NCBI GenBank assembly: GCA_036677085.1 | Contig: JAKFFI010000022.1 | Location: forward strand, 116,006 to 180,005 | DNA length: 64,000 nucleotides | Direction of reading: 5' to 3' | Source: JAGPUQ01 sp036677085 | GTDB lineage: Bacteria > Pseudomonadota > Gammaproteobacteria > Pseudomonadales > Porticoccaceae | Part shown: positions 16,964 through 25,428 of the stretch, in pieces | Numbering within the stretch: the stretch's first letter is position 1 | Layout of the letters: the number at the start of each line of letters is the position of its first letter | Notes under the pieces: generated by a model | Databases searched by the model: none | Told to the model about the DNA's origin: nothing | The model's input: the letters and a program-made list of their open reading frames with translations, nothing else | Translations under genes and position numbers: made by a program

Positions 16964-18317
16964 ATCCGTCCTCCGCGCTCCGGTAGCGGAATTCATTGGG
17001 GTTGATCGCATGGCGCTTGACCAGCTTGTGGAGATCCGACCGGTTGCGATCGGCCAGCTCCGCCGCCTGTGTCATGTTGCCCTTGGTCACAGCCAGCAAC
17101 TGCGCCAGGTACTGTCGCTCAAACTCCCGGCGGGCATCGCTGAAGGAACGGATCCTGGGCGCGGTATCCAGGGGCAGTGCCTGCTGCACCAGGGCTTCCG
17201 GAATGACCGGCCCGCGACTCAAGGCAAACAGTCGCTCCATGACATTCTGCAACTGGCGAATATTTCCCGGCCACCCATAGCACAGCAGCAACTCAAGTGC
17301 CTGCGGGGACAGGACTTTCTCCTGCTTGTTTCTCCGCTGAGCCATCTCCCGCAAAAAATGCTGCGCCAGGATGGCAATGTCCTCGGGCCGTTCCCGAAGC
17401 GGCGGGATATGTAGACTGACGACGTTCAACCGGTAATAGAGATCCTCGCGAAAACGGCCCTCGCCGATTGCCCTTTCCAGATCGACATGGGTCGACGAAA
17501 TCACCCGGATATCGATGTCGATCAGCTCGTGTGCGCCCAGAGGCCGTATTTTGCCCTCTTGCAGTACACGCAATAACTTTGCCTGCAGCAGTAGGGGCAT
17601 GTCCCCGATTTCGTCGAGCAACACGGTGCCGTGATCGGCGGAAACGAACAGCCCCTGCCGATCCCGGCTGGCACCGGTAAAAGCCCCTTTGGCATGCCCG
17701 AACAATTCGGATTCGAGCAATTCGTTGGGTATCGCGCTGCAATTGATGGCGACGAAAGGCGCTTCGGTGCGGGAACTGTGAGCGTGAACAAACTCGGCAA
17801 GCAATTCCTTGCCTGTGCCACTTTCACCAGTGATCAAAATATTGGCATTGCTTTCGGCATACAGACGCGCTTGCTCCAACAACTCGAACATCCGGGCGCA
17901 CCGGGTCACCAGGCGCCCCTCATCCGCGGGGTCCCGGTTTTCCCCACCGGCCTGAAGCGCAATGGCCCTTCTCAGCACGGATTGCAGTTCGCCGGGATCG
18001 ACGGGTTTGGTAAGAAACGAAAATACCCCTTTCACGGTAGCATCCACGGCCTCGCGAATGGTGCCGTGCGCGGTGATCATGATCACCGGAATGCTCGGCC
18101 ACCGCTCACGCACTTTCTCGAAAAGCTCGAGACCATCCATGGGCCGCATGCGCAAGTCACTGACCAGCGCCTGAACCGTGTTCTTCTCCAGCAGCCGAAG
18201 CGCTTCGTCCCCCGACGCTGCGCACAGGGTGGCATAGCCAAATGACTCCAGCCGAATCTCCAGCAACTGGAGCAGTCCGGGGTCATCGTCCACGAGCAGT
18301 ATGGTCGGCTGGCTCAT
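16962..18317 (-). CDS. glrR: Sigma-54-dependent response regulator, GlrR/QseF-like
   Basis: 451 aa. Receiver domain at 1-120 with phosphoacceptor D54 and conserved T82 and K104; AAA+ domain with GESGTGKE (164-171), GAFTGA (211-216) for sigma-54 contact and Walker B LLDEIGDM (233-240); C-terminal Fis-type HTH (about 412-445). E. coli GlrR is 444 aa. The gene order kinase, small lipoprotein, regulator on one strand is the glrK-qseG-glrR order, which separates it from generic NtrC relatives. Start ATG overlaps the stop of the lipoprotein gene by 4 nt. The obvious target is the convergent operon, which has an RpoN promoter and a TGTC-N10-GACA site. Confidence 0.9.
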   Translation of the reverse strand: MSQPTILLVDDDPGLLQLLEIRLESFGYATLCAASGDEALRLLEKNTVQALVSDLRMRPMDGLELFEKVRERWPSIPVIMITAHGTIREAVDATVKGVFSFLTKPVDPGELQSVLRRAIALQAGGENRDPADEGRLVTRCARMFELLEQARLYAESNANILITGESGTGKELLAEFVHAHSSRTEAPFVAINCSAIPNELLESELFGHAKGAFTGASRDRQGLFVSADHGTVLLDEIGDMPLLLQAKLLRVLQEGKIRPLGAHELIDIDIRVISSTHVDLERAIGEGRFREDLYYRLNVVSLHIPPLRERPEDIAILAQHFLREMAQRRNKQEKVLSPQALELLLCYGWPGNIRQLQNVMERLFALSRGPVIPEALVQQALPLDTAPRIRSFSDARREFERQYLAQLLAVTKGNMTQAAELADRNRSDLHKLVKRHAINPNEFRYRSAEDG

Positions 18318-18838
18318 CGCCCCCCTCCATTTTGGTGAATGTCATCGATATCGGTCTCGATATCCCGAATGCCGTTGATCGTCCTTTCGAGCTCCGCCTT
18401 GAGCTGTTCGTTGCGGGTCTCCAGGATGCGCGAGCTTCGGTCCAGCGCGGCAATCAGAGCGATCAGTTGGCGCCACTCCCCTTCCGGTACCTCGGCGCTG
18501 GCGACAGCACTCAAAGCCTCGCGCAACAGGCCGGGAGTCAATTCGGGCTGACAACTGGCCAGAGCCAGCTTTTGCAAGTCATCACTCAATGTGCGTTCTC
18601 GCTGAACTTGATCGAGGTGCTGCAAGCTTGCTTTCCGTTCGTCTGTCGAGAGCTGACACACCGCATACCGCTCCCGTAGCCACTGGTCAACGGCGGATTC
18701 CGTAGCTCGGGCGCAGGCTTCATCTACGACCATCGATGGCGGTACAACTTCATCGGAAATCTGCTGAACAGTGGTGCCCGATTGGCACCCCTGAACGAAA
18801 ACACCGAGGCAGGACAGAACAACCAGAGCAGGACGCAT
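18314..18838 (-). CDS. qseG: QseG-like lipoprotein of the GlrKR system
   Basis: 174 aa from ATG 18838, chosen because AAGGA precedes it and the lipobox VQGC puts the lipid Cys at position 18; a longer ORF to 18940 overlaps the kinase gene and is rejected. After the anchor the chain is mostly helical and ends in a coiled-coil-like stretch (RSSRILETRNEQLKAELERTI...DIETDIDDIHQ). In E. coli QseG is an outer-membrane lipoprotein that contacts the GlrK sensor domain and raises its activity; position between kinase and regulator genes supports the same role. Sequence identity is low, so the assignment rests mainly on context. Confidence 0.72.
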   Translation of the reverse strand: MRPALVVLSCLGVFVQGCQSGTTVQQISDEVVPPSMVVDEACARATESAVDQWLRERYAVCQLSTDERKASLQHLDQVQRERTLSDDLQKLALASCQPELTPGLLREALSAVASAEVPEGEWRQLIALIAALDRSSRILETRNEQLKAELERTINGIRDIETDIDDIHQNGGGR

Positions 18839-18849
18839 AGTATTTTTCC

Positions 18850-20331
18850 TTACCTCAAGATCGGGAAATGGAGGACGAATTCCGCGCCGCTTCCGGGGGT
18901 GGATCGGGTGTCTATCCGGCCATGGAGCAGATGCACGCACTCGAGGACTATCGACAGCCCCATGCCGGTCTGGGCGCCGCGCTCCCGAGAATCATTGGCG
19001 CCAGAGAAAAATGGCGTATAGATATGCGCCATCTCGTCAGGCGCTATCCCGGGTCCGTTATCGGCGACGGTCAGTCGCCATTCGTGCTCCCCCTGCTCCC
19101 AATGAATGACGATATCGCCTCCGTTGGGGATGAACTGAAAGGCATTGCTCGCCAGGTTTCGGAGAATCATCTCGAGCAATCTCGGATCCGAGCGCACCAC
19201 CCGCGACGGCCCGGAAATGTCCCAGCGCGGCTTCTTGTTCGGCTTCGAGGCCTCCAGACGCGTCCGGGTCGCCTCGCACAGTGCCTGGATATCCACCTCC
19301 TCCAACCGGGTCAGGATTCCATAGGATACGGCGTTGTAATTCAGCAGCTGCTCGATCAGGTGTTCCAGATTCCTCGCATTGGTACGCAACACGGTCAGGA
19401 TCGATCGTTGCCGGGAAGTCAAGGGTCCGGGGACCTCCTCGTCCAACAGGCTGCCGGCTTCGATGATCGCGGCGATGGGTGTTTTCAGTTCATGGGTCAC
19501 GTGCTGAATGAATGCCATGGTCTGGCGCTCGCTGCTGATGATCTGCCTGCGCATCCATTCGAGATTGCGACCCAAGGCAGCCAAGTCCTCCGGACCTTCA
19601 ATCTCGATCGGCACCTGCCAATCCTGCTCGGCAAGCCGCTGGATCGCCTGACTCAAGCGCCACAGGGGGCGCGACACCATGTAGTTGCCGATGATCATCA
19701 GCCCCAGGGTGCCCGGCAAGGCCAGCGCAGTGAGCACGGTTAGCTGGCGGACGATCCGGTTGAAAGCCTGCTCGCCTTCGATCAGCGCGCGGCGCCGATA
19801 GGCCTCGACCTGCTTGGCTATACCTTCTCCCAACGACACCAACAACTGTAGCGAGACGGACAAACTCTGGTTGGAGCCCCCCGCCTCGAAGAGCACGCGC
19901 TCGATCTCCGCGGCGGTGCCCAGCAGCGCCTCCAGGGTGACCTGGCTTTCTCGGTCGTCGAGCATCGGTCGCAGAGAATCCACACTCGCCGCCATGGCGT
20001 CGGCTTTCTGTCGATAGAGGTCGAGAAAGCTGGGCTCCTGCAGCAACGCATATTGCCGCGACAGTCGGACCATTTCCTTGATGTGCTCGGCGATCGTGCC
20101 GCCCTCCGCGCCCACCCGATCGACACGCTCGAGCAGCGCGCGCTGGCTGCTGTTCTGCTGCTGCAGGGACAGCCCTGCATAGCTCACCGCTAGCAACAGC
20201 GGAAGCACCGACAGGATGGTGGCTGCCACCCATTGCTGCAACAACGAAAAGCGGCCGATGAGCGCCTTGACGCGCCTTCGGCCGCTACCGCGGGGAATGT
20301 CCGTCACAGTAGCGTTGCCTAAATGAAACAA
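18850..20331 (-). CDS. glrK: Sensor histidine kinase, GlrK/QseE-like
   Basis: 493 aa. First membrane helix at about 34-54, a roughly 140-residue helical periplasmic sensor, second helix at about 195-219, HAMP at about 220-272, H-box FIQHVTHELKTP with phospho-acceptor H280, and ATP-binding N, G1 and G2 boxes (LRNLASNAFQF, VADNGPGIA, GMGLSIV). First gene of the glrK-qseG-glrR operon, 11 nt before the lipoprotein start. The region upstream carries a 12-bp palindrome (CCAGA TT TCTGG, 20362-20373) but no recognisable promoter. Confidence 0.88.
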   Translation of the reverse strand: MFHLGNATVTDIPRGSGRRRVKALIGRFSLLQQWVAATILSVLPLLLAVSYAGLSLQQQNSSQRALLERVDRVGAEGGTIAEHIKEMVRLSRQYALLQEPSFLDLYRQKADAMAASVDSLRPMLDDRESQVTLEALLGTAAEIERVLFEAGGSNQSLSVSLQLLVSLGEGIAKQVEAYRRRALIEGEQAFNRIVRQLTVLTALALPGTLGLMIIGNYMVSRPLWRLSQAIQRLAEQDWQVPIEIEGPEDLAALGRNLEWMRRQIISSERQTMAFIQHVTHELKTPIAAIIEAGSLLDEEVPGPLTSRQRSILTVLRTNARNLEHLIEQLLNYNAVSYGILTRLEEVDIQALCEATRTRLEASKPNKKPRWDISGPSRVVRSDPRLLEMILRNLASNAFQFIPNGGDIVIHWEQGEHEWRLTVADNGPGIAPDEMAHIYTPFFSGANDSRERGAQTGMGLSIVLECVHLLHGRIDTRSTPGSGAEFVLHFPILR

Positions 20332-21162
20332 CGCAACTATATGACATCAAAGACCAATCATCCAGATTTCTGGAATTATGGCCAAATGGCAACACTCGTT
20401 TTTCAAGCGCATGAGACTCCGGGAATGGGCATCTCGGCGGGCTGCGGAAGCGCGTGTCCTGGCAGCCCGAGTGCTGAGCGCACTCCAGGAGAGCGTCACC
20501 GATCTGCGTGCCGAGGGCGATGAGCTGGACAACTTTACTGTGCAAGGGGTACGAGCCAGCCCCCCCAGGGCGAGTGATCAACGATCTGGCGCACTCGTTG
20601 CGGCACGCGCAGGATGGTTGCGCCCCCTGTCTTGAATCCGGCGCAGCTTCTCCAGTGGCTCACGCCCAGTCAGCTCGCGGATCGGGGAGTGACCGATCAC
20701 GGGGAATATCCGGGTCCCGAAGCCGGGCCCTGTGAGGCGCAGGGCTTCCGGTTCCGGGGTGCGCCCCGTTTTTCTTGCTGATGGTTCTCGCGTAACTCTC
20801 AAGCTGCTCGCGCAGCATGATCTCGGCGTGTCGGTTACTGTCTTGGCGGCCTGCCTTTTGTGCCAGCGAAAATGCTCAACGCAAGAGCGGCGGTCGCCAT
20901 CGGGGAGTGAACGGCCGGATCACCGGGAGCATCGGGCGTGATGCCATCGGTGACAATCTACGGCCGGCATCCCGTAACCGCGCACGGAAACAACAGGCAG
21001 GCCCGGAAATCGACCGTGCCGGCAAACCACCAACGTGACCCGTCAGCTCCGGTGCTATGGGATTTTCTTTGCCCGGACCAATCCGGCAGGGGAAAGATGG
21101 CGCTTGCCTGGTGCTCAAAAAACTTTCGATACCGATCATCATCACGGATGCCAAAGCCCATT
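20332..21162. other. Intergenic region with integrase debris
   Basis: 831 nt between glrK and the RND transporter gene. Apart from the integrase remnant (separate entry) it holds an ORF from ATG 20378 on the plus strand whose first 60 codons look coding and helical (KRMRLREWASRRAAEARVLAARV) but then run into sequence antisense to the integrase. This may be a tiny gene or another fragment. Nothing else recognised. Confidence 0.5.
20578..20890 (-). pseudogene. Decayed P4-type tyrosine integrase fragment
   Basis: Read on the minus strand, successive frames give RWHKRQAAKTVTDT, then AEIMLREQLE after a frame change, then FPVIGHSPIRELT...LEKLRRIQDRG, and finally RVRQIVDHS in another frame. These match, in order, the core-binding (SAM-like) domain of P4-family phage integrases (EWHxxQ...RDVFPxIGxxPIxELT...LRRIExRG...RVRQI). 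Both the N-terminal DUF4102-like part and the catalytic domain are missing. At least two frame disruptions show it is dead. A footprint of a former integrative element next to the lower-GC block that follows. Confidence 0.65.
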
Positions 21163-23574
21163 TTAGGCAGTGGCAAGCCTGGCGCGACCTCGGGGCCGCA
21201 ATAACCAGCGCGCGAGCGCCGGCAAAATCAAAGTGGCTCCCAGCATGTTGGTCACGAACAGAAAGGTCAGCAGTATCCCCATATCGGCCTGGAATTTCAG
21301 AGAAGCAAAAATCCAGGTACACACTCCCACGCCAAGCGTGATGCCGATGAAAATCACTGCCTTGCCGGTAAGCCTCATGGCCTTGTAGAACGCCTCGTTC
21401 AGCGAATCGCCAGCATGCACGAATCCGCGCATCGCCGCGTAAATGTAAATGGCGTAATCCACGCCAACACCAACTCCCAAGGCCATCATGGGAAGGGTGT
21501 TCACCTTCAGGCCAATCCCCAGGATTGCCATCATGGCATTCCCCAGCAGGGAGACCACGGCCAATGGAATGACGATGCACAGAGTGCCGGCTACGGATCG
21601 AAACGCGAGTAGCGACAGGACGATCGTCACTCCGTATACCCACGCCATCATTGGCCGTTCTGCCGCCGCGACGGTCTGGTTGGTGGCAGCGATAATGCCG
21701 ACATTTCCGGTAGCGAGGCGAATATGGAATTTTTCCTTGGGAAGCGTGGACTGGAATGCGGTGATCCCGCTGATGATGGCATCTATTGTCTCGGCCTTGT
21801 GATCAGTCGTAAAAATATTCACCGGCATCGCGTCGCAGGAGGCGTTCATGTAGTCGTCGCCGCCGCCGCGCTCGAGATCATGGAGCGCTGACGCCATATT
21901 GTTCGGATCCCGGGAAACATCAAACCATCGGGGACTGCCTTCATTGTTGGCCGCAATAATCAATTTCATCGCGCGTGCAAGGGAATCGACCGAATGTACT
22001 CCGGGAAGGTTCTGCAAATGCCACGCAAATCGATCCATTTCCTTCATTACATCGTAATCGACACACGCATTCGGTTGTGCTTCGACAATTACCGACAACT
22101 TGTCAACGCCTATGGAAAAATTCTCGGCGATAACATGGCTATCTACGTTGTAACGAGCATCCTCACGCAATTCAGGAATGCCCGCATGAAGGTCCCCGAT
22201 CTTCATTTCCCTTCCCTTGTAAACGCCCAGCAGGGTGACTATCACTACCAGGGCCAGTATGACCAGGGATGGCCCGGTCTCGGTAGCACGCGCCATGAAT
22301 CGCCATAGCGGATCTCGCCGGGCTTCCGCAAGCCGATGCCGCTCGCGGTAGCGGCCGAGATTGCCGATCTTTACGTAAGAAAGCAGCACGGGCAGCAAGA
22401 TCATTTTGGTCAGCAGCATGATCGCCATGCCCACACTTGCGGTAATGGCGGTCTCCCGGACTATTTGAATATCGATGAGGAGGATGGTGGCAAAGCTCAC
22501 TGACGTAGTGATCACAGCCAGTGCTCCAGGTATCAATAACCGGCGAAAAGTGCGTTGGGCCGCCTCAAGACTATCGACGCCGAGGGAAGACTCGGAGGCC
22601 GGCACCACCGGCTGAGCGTTGGCGTCGGTATCGTCCCCGTACATCACCTCGCCCATCCAACCGCTTACCATTTGCACGCCATGACTGACTCCGATAGCAA
22701 ATACCAGGAATGGAACCAGAATCGACATCGGATCCAGGCCATAGCCGAGCATATCGAGAGAGCCCAGAAGCCCGATGACTGCGACCAGTGCCACCAGAGG
22801 CGGAAGCAGGGACAAAATCACGGATCGGGTATAGAGCCAGAGAAGTACCCCGGTTATTGCCAAGGTAATACCGAAAAATGCCACTACATCGCCGGCACCA
22901 TCGGCGATATCGCCAGTGGATTTCGCAAACCCGATTATGCGAACATCGATATTGTCACTTTCAAAGCGGCTGCGAATTTGTTTTTCAAGGTCATCAGATA
23001 CCTTTCCATAATCCAAAGGCGTTCGGGTGGTAGGGTCGCGCTCGATCAATTCGGCCCTGATCAAGGCCCCGGAAAAATCATTGGCTACCAGGTCGCCGAT
23101 ACGTCCGGATTTGATGATGTTGTTTCGAATGATCGGCATCCATTCTTCAGTGGGCTGAAACTCAGCGGGAATGACATTGCCGCCGGAGAATCCATCTTCA
23201 ATTACCTCGATGTAAATTACATTTGGAGTAAAAATCGATGTAACCGTTGATCGAGCTACCCCAGGCAGAAAAAATATCTCGTCGGTTGCCGATTGCATTA
23301 CTCGGAAAAATTCTGGATTGAAAATAGTCCCTTGTTTTTGCATCAAGGCTACGATTATCTGATTTCCGGATCCAAAATCATCCTGGTACTTTTCCAGTGT
23401 CTTGATATAGTCGTGTTTAAAAGGCATTAGCTTTTCAAACCCGGATTCCATTCGCAGCTTTAAAGCATTGATGCCCATGAAAATGGTAAATGCAAAAAAG
23501 AAAAACAGAATGAGCGGTCGGTACGAAAATATCAGCTTTACGACGCGATTCATGACAGATTCTCTGGGAGCCAT
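21163..23574 (-). CDS. RND-superfamily (MMPL-type) transporter
   Basis: About 800 aa with the two-fold RND layout: membrane helix near the N-terminus (LILFFFFAFTIFMGI), a large periplasmic loop, helices at about 230-410, a second helix and loop, and a final helix cluster. Matches the MMPL/hydrophobe exporter branch rather than AcrB-type drug pumps. Start may be ATG 23574 or the in-frame ATG 23553 (MNRVVKLIF), the usual family beginning. Together with the next two genes it forms the RND-DUF1329-DUF1302 set repeatedly seen in gammaproteobacteria that handle hydrophobic compounds; cargo unknown. GC is clearly lower than in neighbouring housekeeping genes (22/60 in the line 23461-23520). Confidence 0.88.
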   Translation of the reverse strand: MAPRESVMNRVVKLIFSYRPLILFFFFAFTIFMGINALKLRMESGFEKLMPFKHDYIKTLEKYQDDFGSGNQIIVALMQKQGTIFNPEFFRVMQSATDEIFFLPGVARSTVTSIFTPNVIYIEVIEDGFSGGNVIPAEFQPTEEWMPIIRNNIIKSGRIGDLVANDFSGALIRAELIERDPTTRTPLDYGKVSDDLEKQIRSRFESDNIDVRIIGFAKSTGDIADGAGDVVAFFGITLAITGVLLWLYTRSVILSLLPPLVALVAVIGLLGSLDMLGYGLDPMSILVPFLVFAIGVSHGVQMVSGWMGEVMYGDDTDANAQPVVPASESSLGVDSLEAAQRTFRRLLIPGALAVITTSVSFATILLIDIQIVRETAITASVGMAIMLLTKMILLPVLLSYVKIGNLGRYRERHRLAEARRDPLWRFMARATETGPSLVILALVVIVTLLGVYKGREMKIGDLHAGIPELREDARYNVDSHVIAENFSIGVDKLSVIVEAQPNACVDYDVMKEMDRFAWHLQNLPGVHSVDSLARAMKLIIAANNEGSPRWFDVSRDPNNMASALHDLERGGGDDYMNASCDAMPVNIFTTDHKAETIDAIISGITAFQSTLPKEKFHIRLATGNVGIIAATNQTVAAAERPMMAWVYGVTIVLSLLAFRSVAGTLCIVIPLAVVSLLGNAMMAILGIGLKVNTLPMMALGVGVGVDYAIYIYAAMRGFVHAGDSLNEAFYKAMRLTGKAVIFIGITLGVGVCTWIFASLKFQADMGILLTFLFVTNMLGATLILPALARWLLRPRGRARLATA

Positions 23575-23732
23575 AGATATGCTTTTCCGGCGCTAATGTT
23601 TTGTGTTCGGTGCCAGAACTGGGCCTGCCAATCCACTGTGTAACTGGGCATTGTCACCGTGCCGATAGCGGCACGCTGTCTCGCCGGACATCGGCCGGAA
23701 GCCCTGTCCGGCTTCCAGTGATGGATGGCCTT

Positions 23733-23853
23733 TCAGTTCTTCGCGGCCTCCCGGATCGCCCGGAGCAGTGCTTTCAGTGCCGCGTCGTCGCAGGGAAAGA
23801 TGCGACGGTTGCGGGCGTACTTGCGCGTCACCCTGTTCGGTGATTCGATCGCG
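23733..23853 (-). pseudogene. Transposase C-terminal scrap (IS256-like, tentative)
   Basis: Short minus-strand frame ending at TGA 23733 reads SPNRVTRKYARNRRIFPCDD then AALKALLRAIREAAKN. The FPxDxAxLKxLxxAIxxxxKxW pattern is that of the C-terminus of IS256/mutator transposases. Only about 40 residues remain and no inverted repeats were found, so the identification is weak. The rest of the 23575-23989 gap shows no gene; it includes a 7-bp-stem hairpin near 23698-23720. Confidence 0.33.
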
Positions 23854-23989
23854 TATAAATATATGGAGAGCTAGTTGACGTTGCTCTTCCGGTGGCGAAC
23901 AGGGTGCGCAATCTGTTCGAAAATGAACGGTCGTCAGGTTCGACCGTTCATTTCACAGCATGCCGTCGAGGAGTTCGGATCCATTGGGT

Positions 23990-25417
23990 TCAACGAGTTC
24001 CCTGTGCTCGTATGGAGCCAGGCGAGAAATAGGAGTCGTCCGCTCTCCAGCTCATATCCGGGCCGGGATCCTCGTTATCAAGACCCATGAACATCATCCT
24101 GCCGGATTGAAGATCGTATGAGTCCAAAAGCGTGTAGAACATGGTTTGCGCGTCATAAAGGTTCACGATATGCAGTTCGATGGGACGCCACAGCTCTCCG
24201 CGGCGGTCATAGTTGTCCGCGAGTAAAACCCACCAACTGTCCTCGTCCAGAAACAACTCCCGGTAACCATAGATATGGCTCGTGCCTTCTCGCAACGTAC
24301 CGGTAAGCTTCCATACCCGATGCAGTTCGTACCGCGGGAGGTCCTGGTTGAGTCGTCCATCCTTGGTAATTATGTCGGAGACCTTTATATCCCCGCTGTG
24401 CAGCCGGTATGAATTGTAGGGAACATATTTTTCATGCAGGCCCTCCAGCTTCCATTCAAACCGGTCGTTCGGGCCGTTATAGCCATATCCGGAATCCACC
24501 GTCATCAGGCCACTGCTGCCTGGAAACGGATACGCATAGTTTATTTGCGGCGCGCGCTTTACTCGCCGCTGGCCCGGGTTGTATTGCCAGGCGTGGCGAA
24601 GATTTTTGGTATAGGTGATTGGGTCATGAGCAAGCAGTACCTGTCCTGCCTGCTTGACTGGAGCGGTGATGGTTTGAAAATACCCGTAGCCCGTTCCGGG
24701 CGCGCTAGGATCGAAAGTTTCAATGGTGTTTCCGATCTCACCGTATAGCCAATGTATCTGTACCGATAATTTATTTACCTCATAGCCCCCGTTTGCAGTA
24801 GTCGCGGCGGTGTTGTCCCAAAAATTGATCCATGACGGCAACGGCCTGGTCAACGCGTTGACTATGGCTTCATTTCCATTTTTGGGTATTGGAAAGGGCC
24901 AGGAAATAACTGCATTCTTAAAGCCGATTTGATTCCCCGCGATTACCACTTCCGCTGTCTTGGCATTCTCCAATGCTGCCTTATAAAACCGCTCTGCATA
25001 TACCGCGCTTCTGCGCGTCGGATAAATATCCATTTTGTACCCGGGAATCACCTCGAATAATTTTATCTGCCCCGGGGTCAGCTTGTCGGCGTACTGCTGG
25101 TAATTTGCAGTGGTTATGGTGAAAAGAACTTTATCTCCCGGGAATGGATCGGGGTGGTGATCGCCGGGTGTAAATCCCTGAGGAATTGGAAGCAGCTCAT
25201 TTTTCCACTCGGGAATCGTTCCTGCGGCGTTCCCAGCCCGAATCGCACCGACCGGAGTCAGCTCGGTGCCGGACAGGCCGAGTTTCGCGATTTCGGCACT
25301 GGACAGCGGTGCGGCCGTCGCGTCAGCGGCGAGGCCAAGCAGTAGCATCCCGCCCATCGCCAGAACGCTGCGTGCTTGGCGAAGTTTCTTGTTATTGTCA
25401 TGCTGCGAATTGAACAT
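23990..25417 (-). CDS. DUF1329 family periplasmic protein
   Basis: 475 aa from the second ATG (25417), preferred because GAGGA lies 8 nt before it while the first ATG (25426) has no spacing. Signal peptide (RSVLAMGGMLLLGLAADATAAPL) then the family body: LGLSGTELTPVGAIRAGN, GTIPEWKNE, a Tyr/Trp-rich middle and the terminal FMGLDNEDPGPDM. DUF1329 proteins are thought to have a LolA-like lipid-binding fold. It starts 11 nt after the DUF1302 stop and is followed by the RND transporter, so all three are likely one operon moving a hydrophobic substrate across the envelope (inference). Confidence 0.9.
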   Translation of the reverse strand: MFNSQHDNNKKLRQARSVLAMGGMLLLGLAADATAAPLSSAEIAKLGLSGTELTPVGAIRAGNAAGTIPEWKNELLPIPQGFTPGDHHPDPFPGDKVLFTITTANYQQYADKLTPGQIKLFEVIPGYKMDIYPTRRSAVYAERFYKAALENAKTAEVVIAGNQIGFKNAVISWPFPIPKNGNEAIVNALTRPLPSWINFWDNTAATTANGGYEVNKLSVQIHWLYGEIGNTIETFDPSAPGTGYGYFQTITAPVKQAGQVLLAHDPITYTKNLRHAWQYNPGQRRVKRAPQINYAYPFPGSSGLMTVDSGYGYNGPNDRFEWKLEGLHEKYVPYNSYRLHSGDIKVSDIITKDGRLNQDLPRYELHRVWKLTGTLREGTSHIYGYRELFLDEDSWWVLLADNYDRRGELWRPIELHIVNLYDAQTMFYTLLDSYDLQSGRMMFMGLDNEDPGPDMSWRADDSYFSPGSIRAQGTR

Positions 25418-25428
25418 TGAGACCATCC

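Noticed and set aside
20455..20474. TGGCAG-N5-GTGC considered as a second sigma-54 promoter upstream of glrK
   Set aside because: Two mismatches to consensus, wrong strand for glrK, and no gene clearly downstream; likely chance in GC-rich sequence.
20755..20773. CGGGG-TGCG-CCCCG followed by T5, considered as an sRNA terminator (a GlmY counterpart next to glrK)
   Set aside because: It lies inside the integrase remnant and no conserved sRNA structure or promoter pairs with it.
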